NCBI GenBank assembly: GCA_963791805.1
Contig: CAWBTU010000006.1
Coordinates: 62,001 to 126,000 of the forward strand
Length of the DNA stretch: 64,000 nucleotides
Direction of reading: 5' to 3'
Source of the DNA: JACMJL01 sp963791805
GTDB lineage: Bacteria; Bacillota; Clostridia; Clostridiales; Clostridiaceae
Both the position numbers and the translations under genes were made by a program. Of this stretch, positions 33,981 to 42,458 are shown in pieces (position 1 is the first letter of the stretch; each line of letters starts with the position of its first letter). Under the pieces are notes generated by a model that saw nothing but the letters and a program-made list of their open reading frames with translations, made no database searches and was not told where the DNA came from.

Positions 33981-34014
33981 AAGACTGATCCGTAATGGAT
34001 TGGTCTTATTATTT
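33981..34014 (+). terminator. sipL terminator
   Basis: AAGACTGATCC / GGATTGGTCTT stem (one G-U) with 5-base loop, then ATTATTTT. Confidence 0.8.
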
Positions 34015-34109
34015 TAAAAAAAGTTATTGAATTAGTCATTTCTTTTATATATTACCTTGTACTAATTTGTTATAATAAAATGAATCATATATTTGGAGGG
34101 AATATTATT

Positions 34110-34952
34110 ATGTTAATAAAGGCGTATGCTAAGATTAATTTATCACTTGATGTGGTGGGAAAAAGAGATGACGGGTATCATTTGTTAAAAATGATTATGC
34201 AGAGTATAGAAATATATGATTTGTTGAATATTAAAAAAATTGAGAAGGGCATATTTATAACGTGCAATAAAAAATATGTTCCAACAGACGAAAGAAATAT
34301 TGCGTATAAAGCAGCTAAGATGTATATGGAGGAATATAATATACGCGGTGGAATCTACATTGATATTAAAAAAAATATACCTGTAGCTGCTGGATTGGCT
34401 GGTGGAAGTACTGATGCGGCTGCAGTTCTTATAGCTATGAGAGAATTATACAATACCAACGCTAGTGATAAAGAGTTAATTGATATAGGACTTAAATTGG
34501 GAGCGGATGTTCCCTATTGCTTTGTAGGAGGAACGGCTCTATGCGAGGGGATTGGTGAAGTTATAACGCCATTAAAGCCACTTAAATACCATATACTCGT
34601 TCTAGTTAAACCTTCCTTTGGAGTTTCAACCAAAGAGGTGTATACTAATTTAGATATAAGCAAAATCAAGAGGCATCCCAATACAGAATTACTTATGGAT
34701 GCAATTGAAAATGAAGATTTAAAATTAATAAGTGAAAATATGAAGAATGTATTGGAAAATGTTACATTAAGAAGGCATAAATCTATTAGACAAATAAAAG
34801 AAATAATGATAAACATGGGTGCATTAGGGTCTATGATGAGCGGAAGCGGACCTTCAGTATTCGGTATTTTTGATGATATGCTGAAGGCTCAAAGATGCTT
34901 CGAAATTCTAAAAAAATCTTATGATGAAGTTTTTATTACAAGAACTGTATAG
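34110..34952 (+). CDS. ispE: 4-diphosphocytidyl-2-C-methyl-D-erythritol kinase
   Basis: A 280-residue GHMP kinase of the MEP isoprenoid pathway. AYAKINLSLDVVGKRDDGYH at the N-terminus carries the substrate Lys, PVAAGLAGGSTDAAAVL is the ATP-binding glycine-rich motif, and MSGSGPSVFG is the third GHMP motif. ATG 34110 has TTTGGAGGG 9 bases upstream; an ATG at 34080 would add ten residues before that site. TATAAT at 34071-34076 may be its -10 box. Conserved neighbour of veg in many Firmicutes. Confidence 0.93.
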   Translation: MLIKAYAKINLSLDVVGKRDDGYHLLKMIMQSIEIYDLLNIKKIEKGIFITCNKKYVPTDERNIAYKAAKMYMEEYNIRGGIYIDIKKNIPVAAGLAGGSTDAAAVLIAMRELYNTNASDKELIDIGLKLGADVPYCFVGGTALCEGIGEVITPLKPLKYHILVLVKPSFGVSTKEVYTNLDISKIKRHPNTELLMDAIENEDLKLISENMKNVLENVTLRRHKSIRQIKEIMINMGALGSMMSGSGPSVFGIFDDMLKAQRCFEILKKSYDEVFITRTV

Positions 34953-35012
34953 AAAGCAATGCTAGTAAGCAAGATAAAAGAGATAGAAGTTCAATTGCTA
35001 GTAGGGTACCTT

Positions 35013-35651
35013 CTATTTAATTAATTTATGAAATAACTCCACTAACTTAAATTTAAATATTACTTTTTCTTTTGACTTAGGAATTTCAGTGTTATCTACT
35101 AATTTGTACTCATCTTCAGTGAGTACTTTTTTCATTTCCTTTTGAGTTTGCTTTTCAGATACTTCACCTTTGGTTATATCTACAAAGCAAAGAGGAGGAA
35201 ACATAACACACCACCAATTATGACCTTGTCCAGTTCCAATGATTATCCTGTATGCTTCATAATTCCCTTGTGGTAAAGTTATATTTCCATAACTTTTCAT
35301 TGGAAAATTCTCTCGAGTTAATGAAACGCTAACTGGATATGAGTAGCCATTATCTTTAATAAGTTTTCTAGCTATTACCATAATTTCAGGAGTATTTTGC
35401 TTTAAAATTTTTCTTGATTCCTCAATATTTTTAGAAGTCTTAAGCTTAGGATACAGATATTGAAGTGCTGCATCTCGTACTTTAAGCTTTAGGTTTTGGT
35501 CCTGATCCGTGTCACTATTTGCTATTACATGAAATCTTATAACTTTGCTAGAAATGCTACCTTGGTTTGCAGATACTCTTGTCCAACTTAAGTTTGGGAT
35601 AAAGTTTGCCATTAATAATATTATTAATAAAGTAATTATTCCTTTTTTCAT
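35013..35651 (-). CDS. spoIIR: Stage II sporulation protein R
   Basis: About 212 residues: a signal peptide or anchor (MKKGIITLLIILLMANFIP) and the SpoIIR domain with IRFHVIANSDTDQDQNLK, NITLPQGNYEAYRI and GQGHNWWCVMFPPLCF. SpoIIR is made in the forespore under SigF and, after export, triggers SpoIIGA to process pro-SigE in the mother cell. ATG 35651 is chosen as it begins the signal peptide after a GGGGG site. A SigF-type promoter lies just upstream. Confidence 0.92.
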   Translation of the reverse strand: MKKGIITLLIILLMANFIPNLSWTRVSANQGSISSKVIRFHVIANSDTDQDQNLKLKVRDAALQYLYPKLKTSKNIEESRKILKQNTPEIMVIARKLIKDNGYSYPVSVSLTRENFPMKSYGNITLPQGNYEAYRIIIGTGQGHNWWCVMFPPLCFVDITKGEVSEKQTQKEMKKVLTEDEYKLVDNTEIPKSKEKVIFKFKLVELFHKLIK

Positions 35652-35681
35652 TTTTAAACCCCCATATAAAGTTAATATTAT

Positions 35682-35710
35682 AAGTATTGCCAATTTTATT
35701 TTTTGTAAAC
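35682..35710 (-). promoter_or_regulatory. SigF-type promoter of spoIIR
   Basis: On the minus strand GTTTA (35710-35706), 14 bases, GGCAATACTT (35691-35682). Both boxes match the recalled SigF consensus (GYWTA; GGNRANANTW) completely, and they lie about 31 bases upstream of the start. Confidence 0.7.
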
Positions 35711-35715
35711 AGGGT

Positions 35716-35750
35716 TAAAAAATAAAAGACTGCTATTTGCTAGCAGCCTT
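35716..35750 (-). terminator. Terminator of diacylglycerol glucosyltransferase gene
   Basis: AAGGCTGCTA / TAGCAGTCTT stem on the minus strand with 5-base loop followed by TTATTTTTT. It overlaps the stop codon at 35733-35735 and separates this gene from the spoIIR promoter. Confidence 0.8.
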
Positions 35751-36860
35751 ATTTACTAATTCTAACATTAATTTATAAATATCATTACCAGAGTTTGGCT
35801 TGGAGAAGCCTTCACATTTATCGCTCATGTCTTTTAATTTTTCAGGATTTGAAATAAGATCGTCAATTGCGCCTCTGCAACCTTTCACATTGCCAATATC
35901 AACTGCAAGACCATATTTCAATAGAAATTCTGCATTTCTTTCCTCCACACCAGGTATGGAAGAGAAAAGACCTAAAGGAGTTTTACTTGCTAAAGCTTCT
36001 GTTATTGTTAAACCACCTGGTTTAGTAAGCAAAAGGTCACAAGCTTGCATATATTTGTTTACCTCATCAGTAAAGCCAATTACACTAGTATTCTTTGAAG
36101 AAGTTTGCTTTAGCTTTAATAACTCAGAATATAGTTTCTTGTTACTACCAGTAATAACTATAATTTGAAAATCTTTTTTTACTTTTTTTAGTTCCTCATA
36201 TAAATTTCTTATTTTACCTAAACCTAAGCTTCCACCCATAATAAGAATTGTTTGTTTGTCTGGATCAAGATTTAATTTAGAAAGAGTTTCACGTTTGTCA
36301 TATTTTTCTAGAAAGTCAGATTTTACAGGTATTCCAAAATCATAAATAATATTAGGATTAATACCTCGCAGCTCTATTTCTTTAATCATATCAAAATTTG
36401 AAACTACAAATGCTTCAATACCTGAGTGTATCCAAACATTGTGTGAGCAATAATCCGTAAGAAGACAAAGAGTTGGTATAGACAGCTTTTTTTTACGTTT
36501 TAATATTGAAATCATTTCCGCGGGAAAAAAGTGAGTAGTCACAATTATGTCAGGCTTAAACTCATTAATTAGGGGTAAAATTCTAAAAGCCATAATTTCA
36601 TTGAACTTACTGCTGACAGTAGCTAAGTTATCATCGCTATCACTAAAATTATATAGCTTTCCAAAAATTGACGGAGTAACTTTAATACTTTTAATGTAGC
36701 TACCTATAATCACCTTGTCAATAATTGGATTTATATATTTTAATGTATCTAATATTAATATTTCTGAATTGGGATTATTTATCTTTGTATATTCTTCTAT
36801 CGCCTTAGCGGCATGTATATGTCCGCCACCGGCAGAAATAGCAAGTATAAGTACCTTCAT
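35733..36860 (-). CDS. Processive diacylglycerol glucosyltransferase-like (GT28)
   Basis: About 375 residues, GT-B fold of the MGDG synthase/UgtP family. N-terminal ILAISAGGGHIHAAKAIEEY is the membrane-lipid-binding loop with its glycine-rich motif; TTHFFPAEM follows; the donor domain has MGGSLGLGK and LTKPGGLTITEALA. Such enzymes add glucose or galactose from UDP-sugar to diacylglycerol at the cytosolic face of the membrane. ATG 36860 is chosen with AGGGTG 6 bases upstream; GTG 36869 overlaps it. Confidence 0.87.
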   Translation of the reverse strand: MKVLILAISAGGGHIHAAKAIEEYTKINNPNSEILILDTLKYINPIIDKVIIGSYIKSIKVTPSIFGKLYNFSDSDDNLATVSSKFNEIMAFRILPLINEFKPDIIVTTHFFPAEMISILKRKKKLSIPTLCLLTDYCSHNVWIHSGIEAFVVSNFDMIKEIELRGINPNIIYDFGIPVKSDFLEKYDKRETLSKLNLDPDKQTILIMGGSLGLGKIRNLYEELKKVKKDFQIIVITGSNKKLYSELLKLKQTSSKNTSVIGFTDEVNKYMQACDLLLTKPGGLTITEALASKTPLGLFSSIPGVEERNAEFLLKYGLAVDIGNVKGCRGAIDDLISNPEKLKDMSDKCEGFSKPNSGNDIYKLMLELVNKAASK

Positions 36861-37395
36861 CGCGTTCACCCTTTGATTAAATTTGCAGATACTATCATTA
36901 TATAGAAGTATTTAATAATAATAAACTACTTAGATAAATTTTTAAACTAATTCCAATATATATTATAGCTTATGTATAGCAAATTGTATAACAAGAAATA
37001 ATAAAAATTTATTATATTTTGGAGGAATTTTTATAGAGATGCCAAAAAAGAAAATTATTATTAGGATTTTTCCATATTTTTTAGAGTTTCATCATTGGCT
37101 AGTGAAAAGATAAATTCTTTTTAAATTACGAAATAAAGCAATTTGAGATGGCAAAATACTATGCGATAAAGAAAATGAAACCATAGATAAGTTAAAATTG
37201 TAGTCTACAAATGTACAGATATTAAGAGTTCAATGATTTGCAGAAAGAAATGATTAATGAGAATAGAAAGTGGAAATAAAGTATCAAGGATGGTTAATAT
37301 AAATTTCCAAAATAATCTTTATCTTGAAACAAAATAATTTCATGTTAAAATAATAATATTAAAGGTATTATATTTTGATATAGGAATGGTGTTAT
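36861..37395. other. Long intergenic stretch, no supported gene
   Basis: AT-rich, between a divergent glucosyltransferase gene and the DUF1934 gene. A 24-codon ORF at 37039-37113 (MPKKKIIIRIF start) has a GGAGGA site 13 bases away, which is too far to be convincing. Frames after it are broken by frequent stops. It may be decayed coding DNA, but I cannot name a source. Confidence 0.4.
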
Positions 37396-37812
37396 ATGGA
37401 GAATAAAGCTCTAATTTCAGTAGTTAGTAAACAATCAAATGATGATGAGAACTCCATTGAAGTGATTACTCCGGGTAAGTTTTATAAGAAAGGTAATTGT
37501 TATTATGTTATCTATAAAGAAACTGAGATATCTGGAATGGAAGGAACTACAACAACATTTAAGATATACCCAGAAAAATTTTCACTACTAAGAATGGGGA
37601 CAACAACAACTACAATGAATTTTGAAAGTAATAGTAAATCTATTTCTTTATATAGCACACCATATGGAGTGCTAGAACTTGAAATTGAAACAAAAGAACT
37701 GGAAATTCATATGCATGAATTGGGAGGAGACATTAAAATAAACTATAATTTATTGATTGCAGGACAGCCTCCACAATCAACTACCCTTAAAATAAAAATT
37801 GATATTCAATAA
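37396..37812 (+). CDS. DUF1934 (YwiB-like) beta-barrel protein
   Basis: A 138-residue calycin-like protein: repeated beta strands, EITPGKFYKKGNCYYVIYKE-type motif at 25-45 and the threonine-rich LLRMGTTTTTMNFE stretch typical of the family. Cytosolic; function unknown. It lies upstream of pyrG as in many clostridia, where argS often sits between. It has its own terminator. Confidence 0.8.
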   Translation: MENKALISVVSKQSNDDENSIEVITPGKFYKKGNCYYVIYKETEISGMEGTTTTFKIYPEKFSLLRMGTTTTTMNFESNSKSISLYSTPYGVLELEIETKELEIHMHELGGDIKINYNLLIAGQPPQSTTLKIKIDIQ

Positions 37813-37839
37813 GGCATAAAATAATATTCCATTAAAAAG

Positions 37840-37866
37840 ATGTCAGTTTATACTGGCATTTTTGTT
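37840..37866 (+). terminator. Terminator after DUF1934 gene
   Basis: ATGTCAGT / ACTGGCAT stem (one G-U) followed by TTTTTGTTT. Confidence 0.7.
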
Positions 37867-37911
37867 TAATAAACATAAAATTTGGTTAGAATCCATTTTG
37901 AGGTGTTTAAT

Positions 37912-38208
37912 GTGAATAGTAAATATGAAAAAATAGTAACAGTACTTTGTGATTATAAAGGAATATCCAAAGAAGAATTAATTGTGATTTTAAAAGATAA
38001 GGATTATAAATATTTGCTTTTTCTATTTTTAAAAAAATATAGATGTGTAGATCTTGAAAAGTTGAAAGAGGATTTTTGTATCGAAAGTAAAAAATCTGTT
38101 AACTATACTTGTAAAAAAGCAGAAGAAAAATTTTTTGTGAATAAAGAATTTAGAGAACTTTATTTCGAAGTGGAAGAGGTAATAAGCAAAAAAATACAAG
38201 CTAATTAA
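37912..38208 (+). CDS. Small helical protein resembling DnaA domain IV
   Basis: About 98 residues from GTG 37912 (GAGGTG 6 bases upstream). The pattern IVTVLCDYKGISKEELI, a run of helix, LKKYRCVDLEKLKEDF and a final KSVNYTCKKAEEKF segment follows the helix layout of the DnaA C-terminal DNA-binding domain (I..VC.YYGIS...L; R..A..L.R......IG..FGGRDHSTV.HA..K). The HSTV-type contact motif is changed to KSVNY. Position just upstream of pyrG is conserved in clostridia as I recall. Function unknown; DNA binding is inference. Confidence 0.5.
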   Translation: MNSKYEKIVTVLCDYKGISKEELIVILKDKDYKYLLFLFLKKYRCVDLEKLKEDFCIESKKSVNYTCKKAEEKFFVNKEFRELYFEVEEVISKKIQAN

Positions 38209-38361
38209 AAAAATATGTAGAATATGAAGATAGATTATGTTATTATAAATGATATGTTTAAAAACATGAAAATACCATTGTAATTTAAGGGTACTTTCTA
38301 TTATAGTTGTATTTGTATAATATGTCAATAAATTTTTATAAATATTTTTAGGGGGATTTGA

Positions 38362-39963
38362 ATGAACACAAAATATATATTCGTAACTGGTGGAGTAGTT
38401 TCTTCATTAGGGAAAGGTATAACTGCGGCTTCACTAGGTAGATTGTTAAAGAACAGAGGACTTAAAGTTTCAATACAAAAATTTGATCCATATCTGAATA
38501 TTGATCCAGGTACTATGAGCCCATTTCAACATGGAGAAGTTTTTGTAACAGATGATGGTGCTGAAACAGATTTAGATCTTGGACATTATGAAAGATTCAT
38601 TGATGAAAATTTAAGTAAGAATAGCAATGTTACAACAGGAAAAATCTATTGGTCAGTTATCACCAAGGAAAGAAAAGGTGATTACCTTGGTAGAACAGTT
38701 CAAGTTATTCCACATATTACCAACGAAATCAAAGATAGAGTATACAGAGTTGCTAAGGAAAGAGATGTAGATGTTGTAATTACTGAAATAGGCGGAACTG
38801 TAGGGGATATTGAGTCACTTCCTTTTCTTGAAGCAATTAGGCAGATTAAATATGATGTTGGAAGAGAAAATGTATGCTTTATACATGTAACACTTGTTCC
38901 ATACTTGAACAAAGCAGGGGAACTTAAAACTAAACCAACTCAACATTCTGTTAAAGAACTAAGGAGTATAGGAATTCAGCCTGATTTGATAGTATGTCGT
39001 TCTGAAAAACCTATATCTGAGGATATGAAAGATAAATTAGGTCTTTTCTGCAACGTAGATGGTAGAGCCGTAATTCAAAACCTTGATGCTGAAAACCTTT
39101 ATGAAGTGCCTCTATTGCTTCATGAGGAAGGTTTAGATAATATGGTTTGCGAAAAGCTTAATTTACAGTGCCATGAAATAGATAATACTGAATGGACATG
39201 CATGGTAGACAAGTTAAAGAATTTAAGAAAAAGTGTTACAATTGCTATTGTGGGAAAATATGTTGAACTTCATGATGCATATATTTCTGTAGTAGAGGCT
39301 TTAGGACATGGTGGACTTTCTAACGATTCAAAAGTTGTTATTAAATGGATAAATTCTTCAGATGTAACAAATGATAACGCAAAAGATATATTAAAAGATA
39401 TTGATGGCATACTTGTACCTGGCGGTTTTGGAGATAGAGGTATTGAAGGAAAGATTGAAGCAATTAAATTTGCTAGAGAAAACAAAGTGCCTTTCTTTGG
39501 AATTTGCCTTGGCATGCAATGTGCAGTAATTGAATATGCGAGAAACATTGTTGGACTTGAGGGGGCTCATAGCTCTGAATTTAATCTTGACACTTTACAT
39601 CCTGTAATAGATTTGATGCCAGATCAAAAGGATATTGATGAAAAAGGTGGTACTATGAGGTTAGGATTATATCCTTGCAAGCTTAAAGATAATACTAATG
39701 CTATGGAAGCTTACAAAGATGAAGTAATTTATGAAAGACATAGACATAGATATGAATTCAATAATGAATTTAGGAAAGAGTTAATAGATAAAGGTCTTAT
39801 TCTTACAGGAACTAGTCCTGATGATAGATTGGTTGAAATTGTAGAAATAAAGGATCACCCATGGTTTGTAGCAGTTCAATTCCATCCAGAATTGAAATCA
39901 AGACCTAATAAACCTCATCCTTTATTTAAAGATTTTATAAAAGCTTCATTAGGTGATAAATAA
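38362..39963 (+). CDS. pyrG: CTP synthase
   Basis: A 533-residue CTP synthetase. The N-terminal synthase domain starts KYIFVTGGVVSSLGKGITAASL (P-loop) with the conserved DPYLNIDPGTMSP and GGTVGDIES. The C-terminal glutaminase domain has PGGFGDRG, the nucleophile Cys in FFGICLGMQ and the triad end FHPELKSRP. It converts UTP to CTP with glutamine as nitrogen donor. AGGGGG site 8 bases before ATG. Followed by a strong terminator. Confidence 0.97.
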   Translation: MNTKYIFVTGGVVSSLGKGITAASLGRLLKNRGLKVSIQKFDPYLNIDPGTMSPFQHGEVFVTDDGAETDLDLGHYERFIDENLSKNSNVTTGKIYWSVITKERKGDYLGRTVQVIPHITNEIKDRVYRVAKERDVDVVITEIGGTVGDIESLPFLEAIRQIKYDVGRENVCFIHVTLVPYLNKAGELKTKPTQHSVKELRSIGIQPDLIVCRSEKPISEDMKDKLGLFCNVDGRAVIQNLDAENLYEVPLLLHEEGLDNMVCEKLNLQCHEIDNTEWTCMVDKLKNLRKSVTIAIVGKYVELHDAYISVVEALGHGGLSNDSKVVIKWINSSDVTNDNAKDILKDIDGILVPGGFGDRGIEGKIEAIKFARENKVPFFGICLGMQCAVIEYARNIVGLEGAHSSEFNLDTLHPVIDLMPDQKDIDEKGGTMRLGLYPCKLKDNTNAMEAYKDEVIYERHRHRYEFNNEFRKELIDKGLILTGTSPDDRLVEIVEIKDHPWFVAVQFHPELKSRPNKPHPLFKDFIKASLGDK

Positions 39964-39990
39964 TAATCCATTTTAAATAGATGAAAATGA

Positions 39991-40031
39991 AATCCCCTAC
40001 TAGAGATAACTGTCTCTAGTGGGGGATTTTT
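39991..40031 (+). terminator. pyrG terminator
   Basis: AATCCCCTACTAGAGA / TCTCTAGTGGGGGATT long stem with one G-U pair, 5-base loop and T-run. Confidence 0.9.
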
Positions 40032-40146
40032 ACTTTGTCGAATAAAAAAATAGATATATCGGACTTGCTTAAAATTTTTAGAAGGATTTTTTTGAAACTT
40101 ATAGAATTTATAAATATATAAAGCTAAATATTTGGAGGTGAAATAA

Positions 40147-40491
40147 ATGTTAGTAAATACTGATTTTGCAATTGCATTTAGAAGTATTTATGGAAATTAT
40201 GACTTTAATGAAATTAGTTTATTTAACTTAGAGAAGATTAAGGGACTTGTGAATGGGTTACAGATATATATAAATGAGGATAAGGAGATTATTCTTAAAA
40301 CTGAATGTCCTATATGTGGCAAGAACCATGAATTTAAATATAGTATTGTTGAAGTCATGAGCAAAAGTGTTATTATAGGTGGATGTGAAGAAGTTGGAAC
40401 TCCAATATTTTATTTAGGGAAAAACTCAAAAGTTCAACAAAGAATCCAAAAGTATAATCAAATAAATACAGAAATTATTGCTATGATTTGA
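40147..40491 (+). CDS. Hypothetical protein with zinc-ribbon-like CPICGKNH
   Basis: A 114-residue cytosolic protein starting MLVNTDFAIAFRSIYGNYDFNE behind TTTGGAGGTG. It has one CPICGKNH motif near 60 and a lone cysteine (GGCEE) near 85, so any metal site would need partners. The C-terminus is helical (KVQQRIQKYNQINTEI). I do not recognise the family. It has its own terminator and stands alone between pyrG and a transposase. Confidence 0.6.
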   Translation: MLVNTDFAIAFRSIYGNYDFNEISLFNLEKIKGLVNGLQIYINEDKEIILKTECPICGKNHEFKYSIVEVMSKSVIIGGCEEVGTPIFYLGKNSKVQQRIQKYNQINTEIIAMI

Positions 40492-40519
40492 GTAAAAGTA
40501 ATGCTTTTACTCTTTTTTT
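40490..40519 (+). terminator. Terminator after hypothetical gene
   Basis: GAGTAAAAG / CTTTTACTC perfect 9-bp stem, 5-base loop and T-run; its first base is the last base of the stop codon. Confidence 0.88.
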
Positions 40520-40617
40520 ATTGTTTAGGAAAGTATAAATTTTTTTGATATAATATATAGTGACGTAAGGCAGTGGAATCAAGTAGTTGCATTAGAATGT
40601 AAGAATGTACCAATAAC

Positions 40618-41862
40618 ATGTTTAGAGAGTGTAATTATATGACTAAAGGGGTAATAAAGCAGATATTTATTGATCATTGGGATGAGTTTTCAAAAGAACA
40701 TAATAATATTCGTGAGGTTGTGTTCCACGAGGTTAGTAAAATGATTCAATGTGGTTCATTAGAAAATGGATTTTTAGAGTTCAAATGTGAAACCTGTGGT
40801 GAAGTTAAAAGAGTGGGGTTTACGTGTAAAAGTAGGCTTTGTTCATCATGTGGTAAAATCCGTATGGATGATTGGGTTGAAGATCTTACTAAAAGAATGG
40901 CAAAAACAAATCATAGACATGTTATATTTACCATACCAGAAGAACTTAGAATAATTTTTCAAAGAGATAGAAAATTATTAGAGCTACTGCCTAAGTGTGC
41001 TGCAGAAGTAATAAAAAGTTGGTATTTAGAAAAAAATAAAAAAGAAAAATTTGTGCCAGGTATTGTTGCAGTAATTCATACTTTTGGTAGAGATTTAAAG
41101 TGGAATCCACATGTACATATGCTTGTCACCGAAGGTGGTTTGGGTGAAATTACACCATGGAAAAGAGTGAACTTTCTTCCATATGAAATGTTAAGAAAAA
41201 GGTGGCAAAAACTTTTACTTGATTCAATAGAAGTAGAGTTAGGCAAAAGAAGATTTAGAAATTTAAAAAATGAGTTATATAAGAATTTTAAAGATGGTTT
41301 TTATGTACATGGCAAAAATGAAGTAAAGGATGCTAAAGGTGCTGTAAAATATGTAGGTAGATATACAGGTAGACCAGCGATTGCAGAGTCTAGAGTAATT
41401 AAATATGATGGTAAAGAGGTTACTTTTTGGTATGAAAGCCATGAGGATAATAAAAGAATTGAAGTAGAATTGGATGCATTAGAATTTATTAAGAAAGTGA
41501 TAATACATATACCAGAAAAAAACTTTAAAATGATTAGATATTATGGAATATATGCTAGAAATAATAAACATAAAGGTAAATTCTTTAGACTTATAAATGA
41601 GAAAGTATTTTTAGAATTAAAGAAACTTAGAAAATGGGAGTATAGAATATTAAAAGCCTTTGGAATAGACCCATTAAAGTGTGAAAGGTGCGGTAGCACT
41701 ATGCATTTAGATGGGATATACTATAATAAATCAGGAAACCTTATTGAAAAATATAAAAAGAATTTAACAAATAAGGTTAAATTAAAAATAGAAGAACTAA
41801 ATTCAATAAATACATCAGTAAAAGGCGTAAGCCCTGACGGGCTAGGAGCTTTGTTTGCTTGA
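40618..41862 (+). CDS. IS91-like HUH transposase
   Basis: A 414-residue rolling-circle transposase. N-terminal zinc finger (CETCGEVKRVGFTC with CSSCGK), HUH metal motif WNPHVHML near 165, and the two-tyrosine motif KYVGRYTGRP near 240, as in the Y2 transposases of IS91. A second zinc-binding pair (CERCGSTM) lies near the C-terminus. IS91-type elements have no inverted repeats and make no target duplication, so I cannot fix the ends. AGCCC-tga-CGGGCT just before the stop may be part of the terminal hairpin, and CTTG at the stop resembles a known IS91 target. ATG 40639 with TAGAGAG is an alternative start. Confidence 0.82.
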   Translation: MFRECNYMTKGVIKQIFIDHWDEFSKEHNNIREVVFHEVSKMIQCGSLENGFLEFKCETCGEVKRVGFTCKSRLCSSCGKIRMDDWVEDLTKRMAKTNHRHVIFTIPEELRIIFQRDRKLLELLPKCAAEVIKSWYLEKNKKEKFVPGIVAVIHTFGRDLKWNPHVHMLVTEGGLGEITPWKRVNFLPYEMLRKRWQKLLLDSIEVELGKRRFRNLKNELYKNFKDGFYVHGKNEVKDAKGAVKYVGRYTGRPAIAESRVIKYDGKEVTFWYESHEDNKRIEVELDALEFIKKVIIHIPEKNFKMIRYYGIYARNNKHKGKFFRLINEKVFLELKKLRKWEYRILKAFGIDPLKCERCGSTMHLDGIYYNKSGNLIEKYKKNLTNKVKLKIEELNSINTSVKGVSPDGLGALFA

Positions 41863-41882
41863 AGAAAATTTGGAGGACAATT

Positions 41883-42146
41883 ATGCCTGTAAGTAAAAAG
41901 AGAGTTAAAAAGGTGAAAAAAAGCAAAAATCAACAACTAAAAAAGAAAGATAAGCAAATATTATTTAAATGTGGTGGATGTGGAATAGAAGAACTTATAC
42001 CAGAAGGTGTAGTGAATTATTTTGATGCTCTTGATGATGGAGATCTTAGTGTTCCACCAAGATTTACTTGTGAAGAGTGTGGGGAACAAATGGAGCCAGT
42101 TGAATATGAGGGTGTTCATGGAATAACATATAGAACGAATGTATAA
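41883..42146 (+). CDS. Small zinc-ribbon protein next to transposase
   Basis: An 87-residue protein with a very basic N-terminus (MPVSKKRVKKVKKSK) and two CXXC pairs (FKCGGCGIEE and FTCEECGEQ) about 40 residues apart, making one likely zinc ribbon. TTTGGAGGA precedes the ATG. It starts 20 bases after the transposase stop and is probably on the same transcript. It might be an accessory gene of the element or a chromosomal gene into whose leader the element inserted. Function unknown. Confidence 0.65.
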   Translation: MPVSKKRVKKVKKSKNQQLKKKDKQILFKCGGCGIEELIPEGVVNYFDALDDGDLSVPPRFTCEECGEQMEPVEYEGVHGITYRTNV

Positions 42147-42157
42147 TTAAAACCAAA

Positions 42158-42298
42158 AAGCTACGCTTAAAAAATAGGCGAAAGCCAATCTTTAATTTGC
42201 GTAGCAACTTGGAAATATAAATAATCATTTTACAAACTATAAGTTTAATAAAAAATAATAGTTTGTAAGGGGCGGCTTTGCCGCTTTTTTTATTCCAT
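42158..42298 (+). other. Structured tail: three hairpins ending in terminator
   Basis: First, GCTACGC (42160-42166) pairs with GCGTAGC (42199-42205) and encloses GGC-GAAA-GCC (42177-42186), a GNRA-capped hairpin. Second, TTACAAACTAT (42230-42240) and ATAGTTTGTAA (42258-42268) are an 11-bp inverted repeat. Third, GCGGC-ttt-GCCGC (42272-42284) followed by eight T is a terminator. Three consecutive hairpins are more than needed for termination and could form a small RNA or the end of the IS91-like element. Confidence 0.5.
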
Positions 42299-42458
42299 TT
42301 ATAGATAGTTAAAATGTGGATTTCTAACACTATTTTAATAGGTATGGATATAAATATAATTATAGGTTATAATATAATTATCATTTCATAAAATTCGTTT
42401 GTGTTTTTCCCAGATGAAAAAATAATATAAAAAGGAATATTTCGGAGGTGCTTATTTT

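Noticed and set aside
37039..37113. 24-codon ORF MPKKKIIIRIF...
   Set aside because: Ribosome site too distant, no neighbours in operon, no recognisable pattern.
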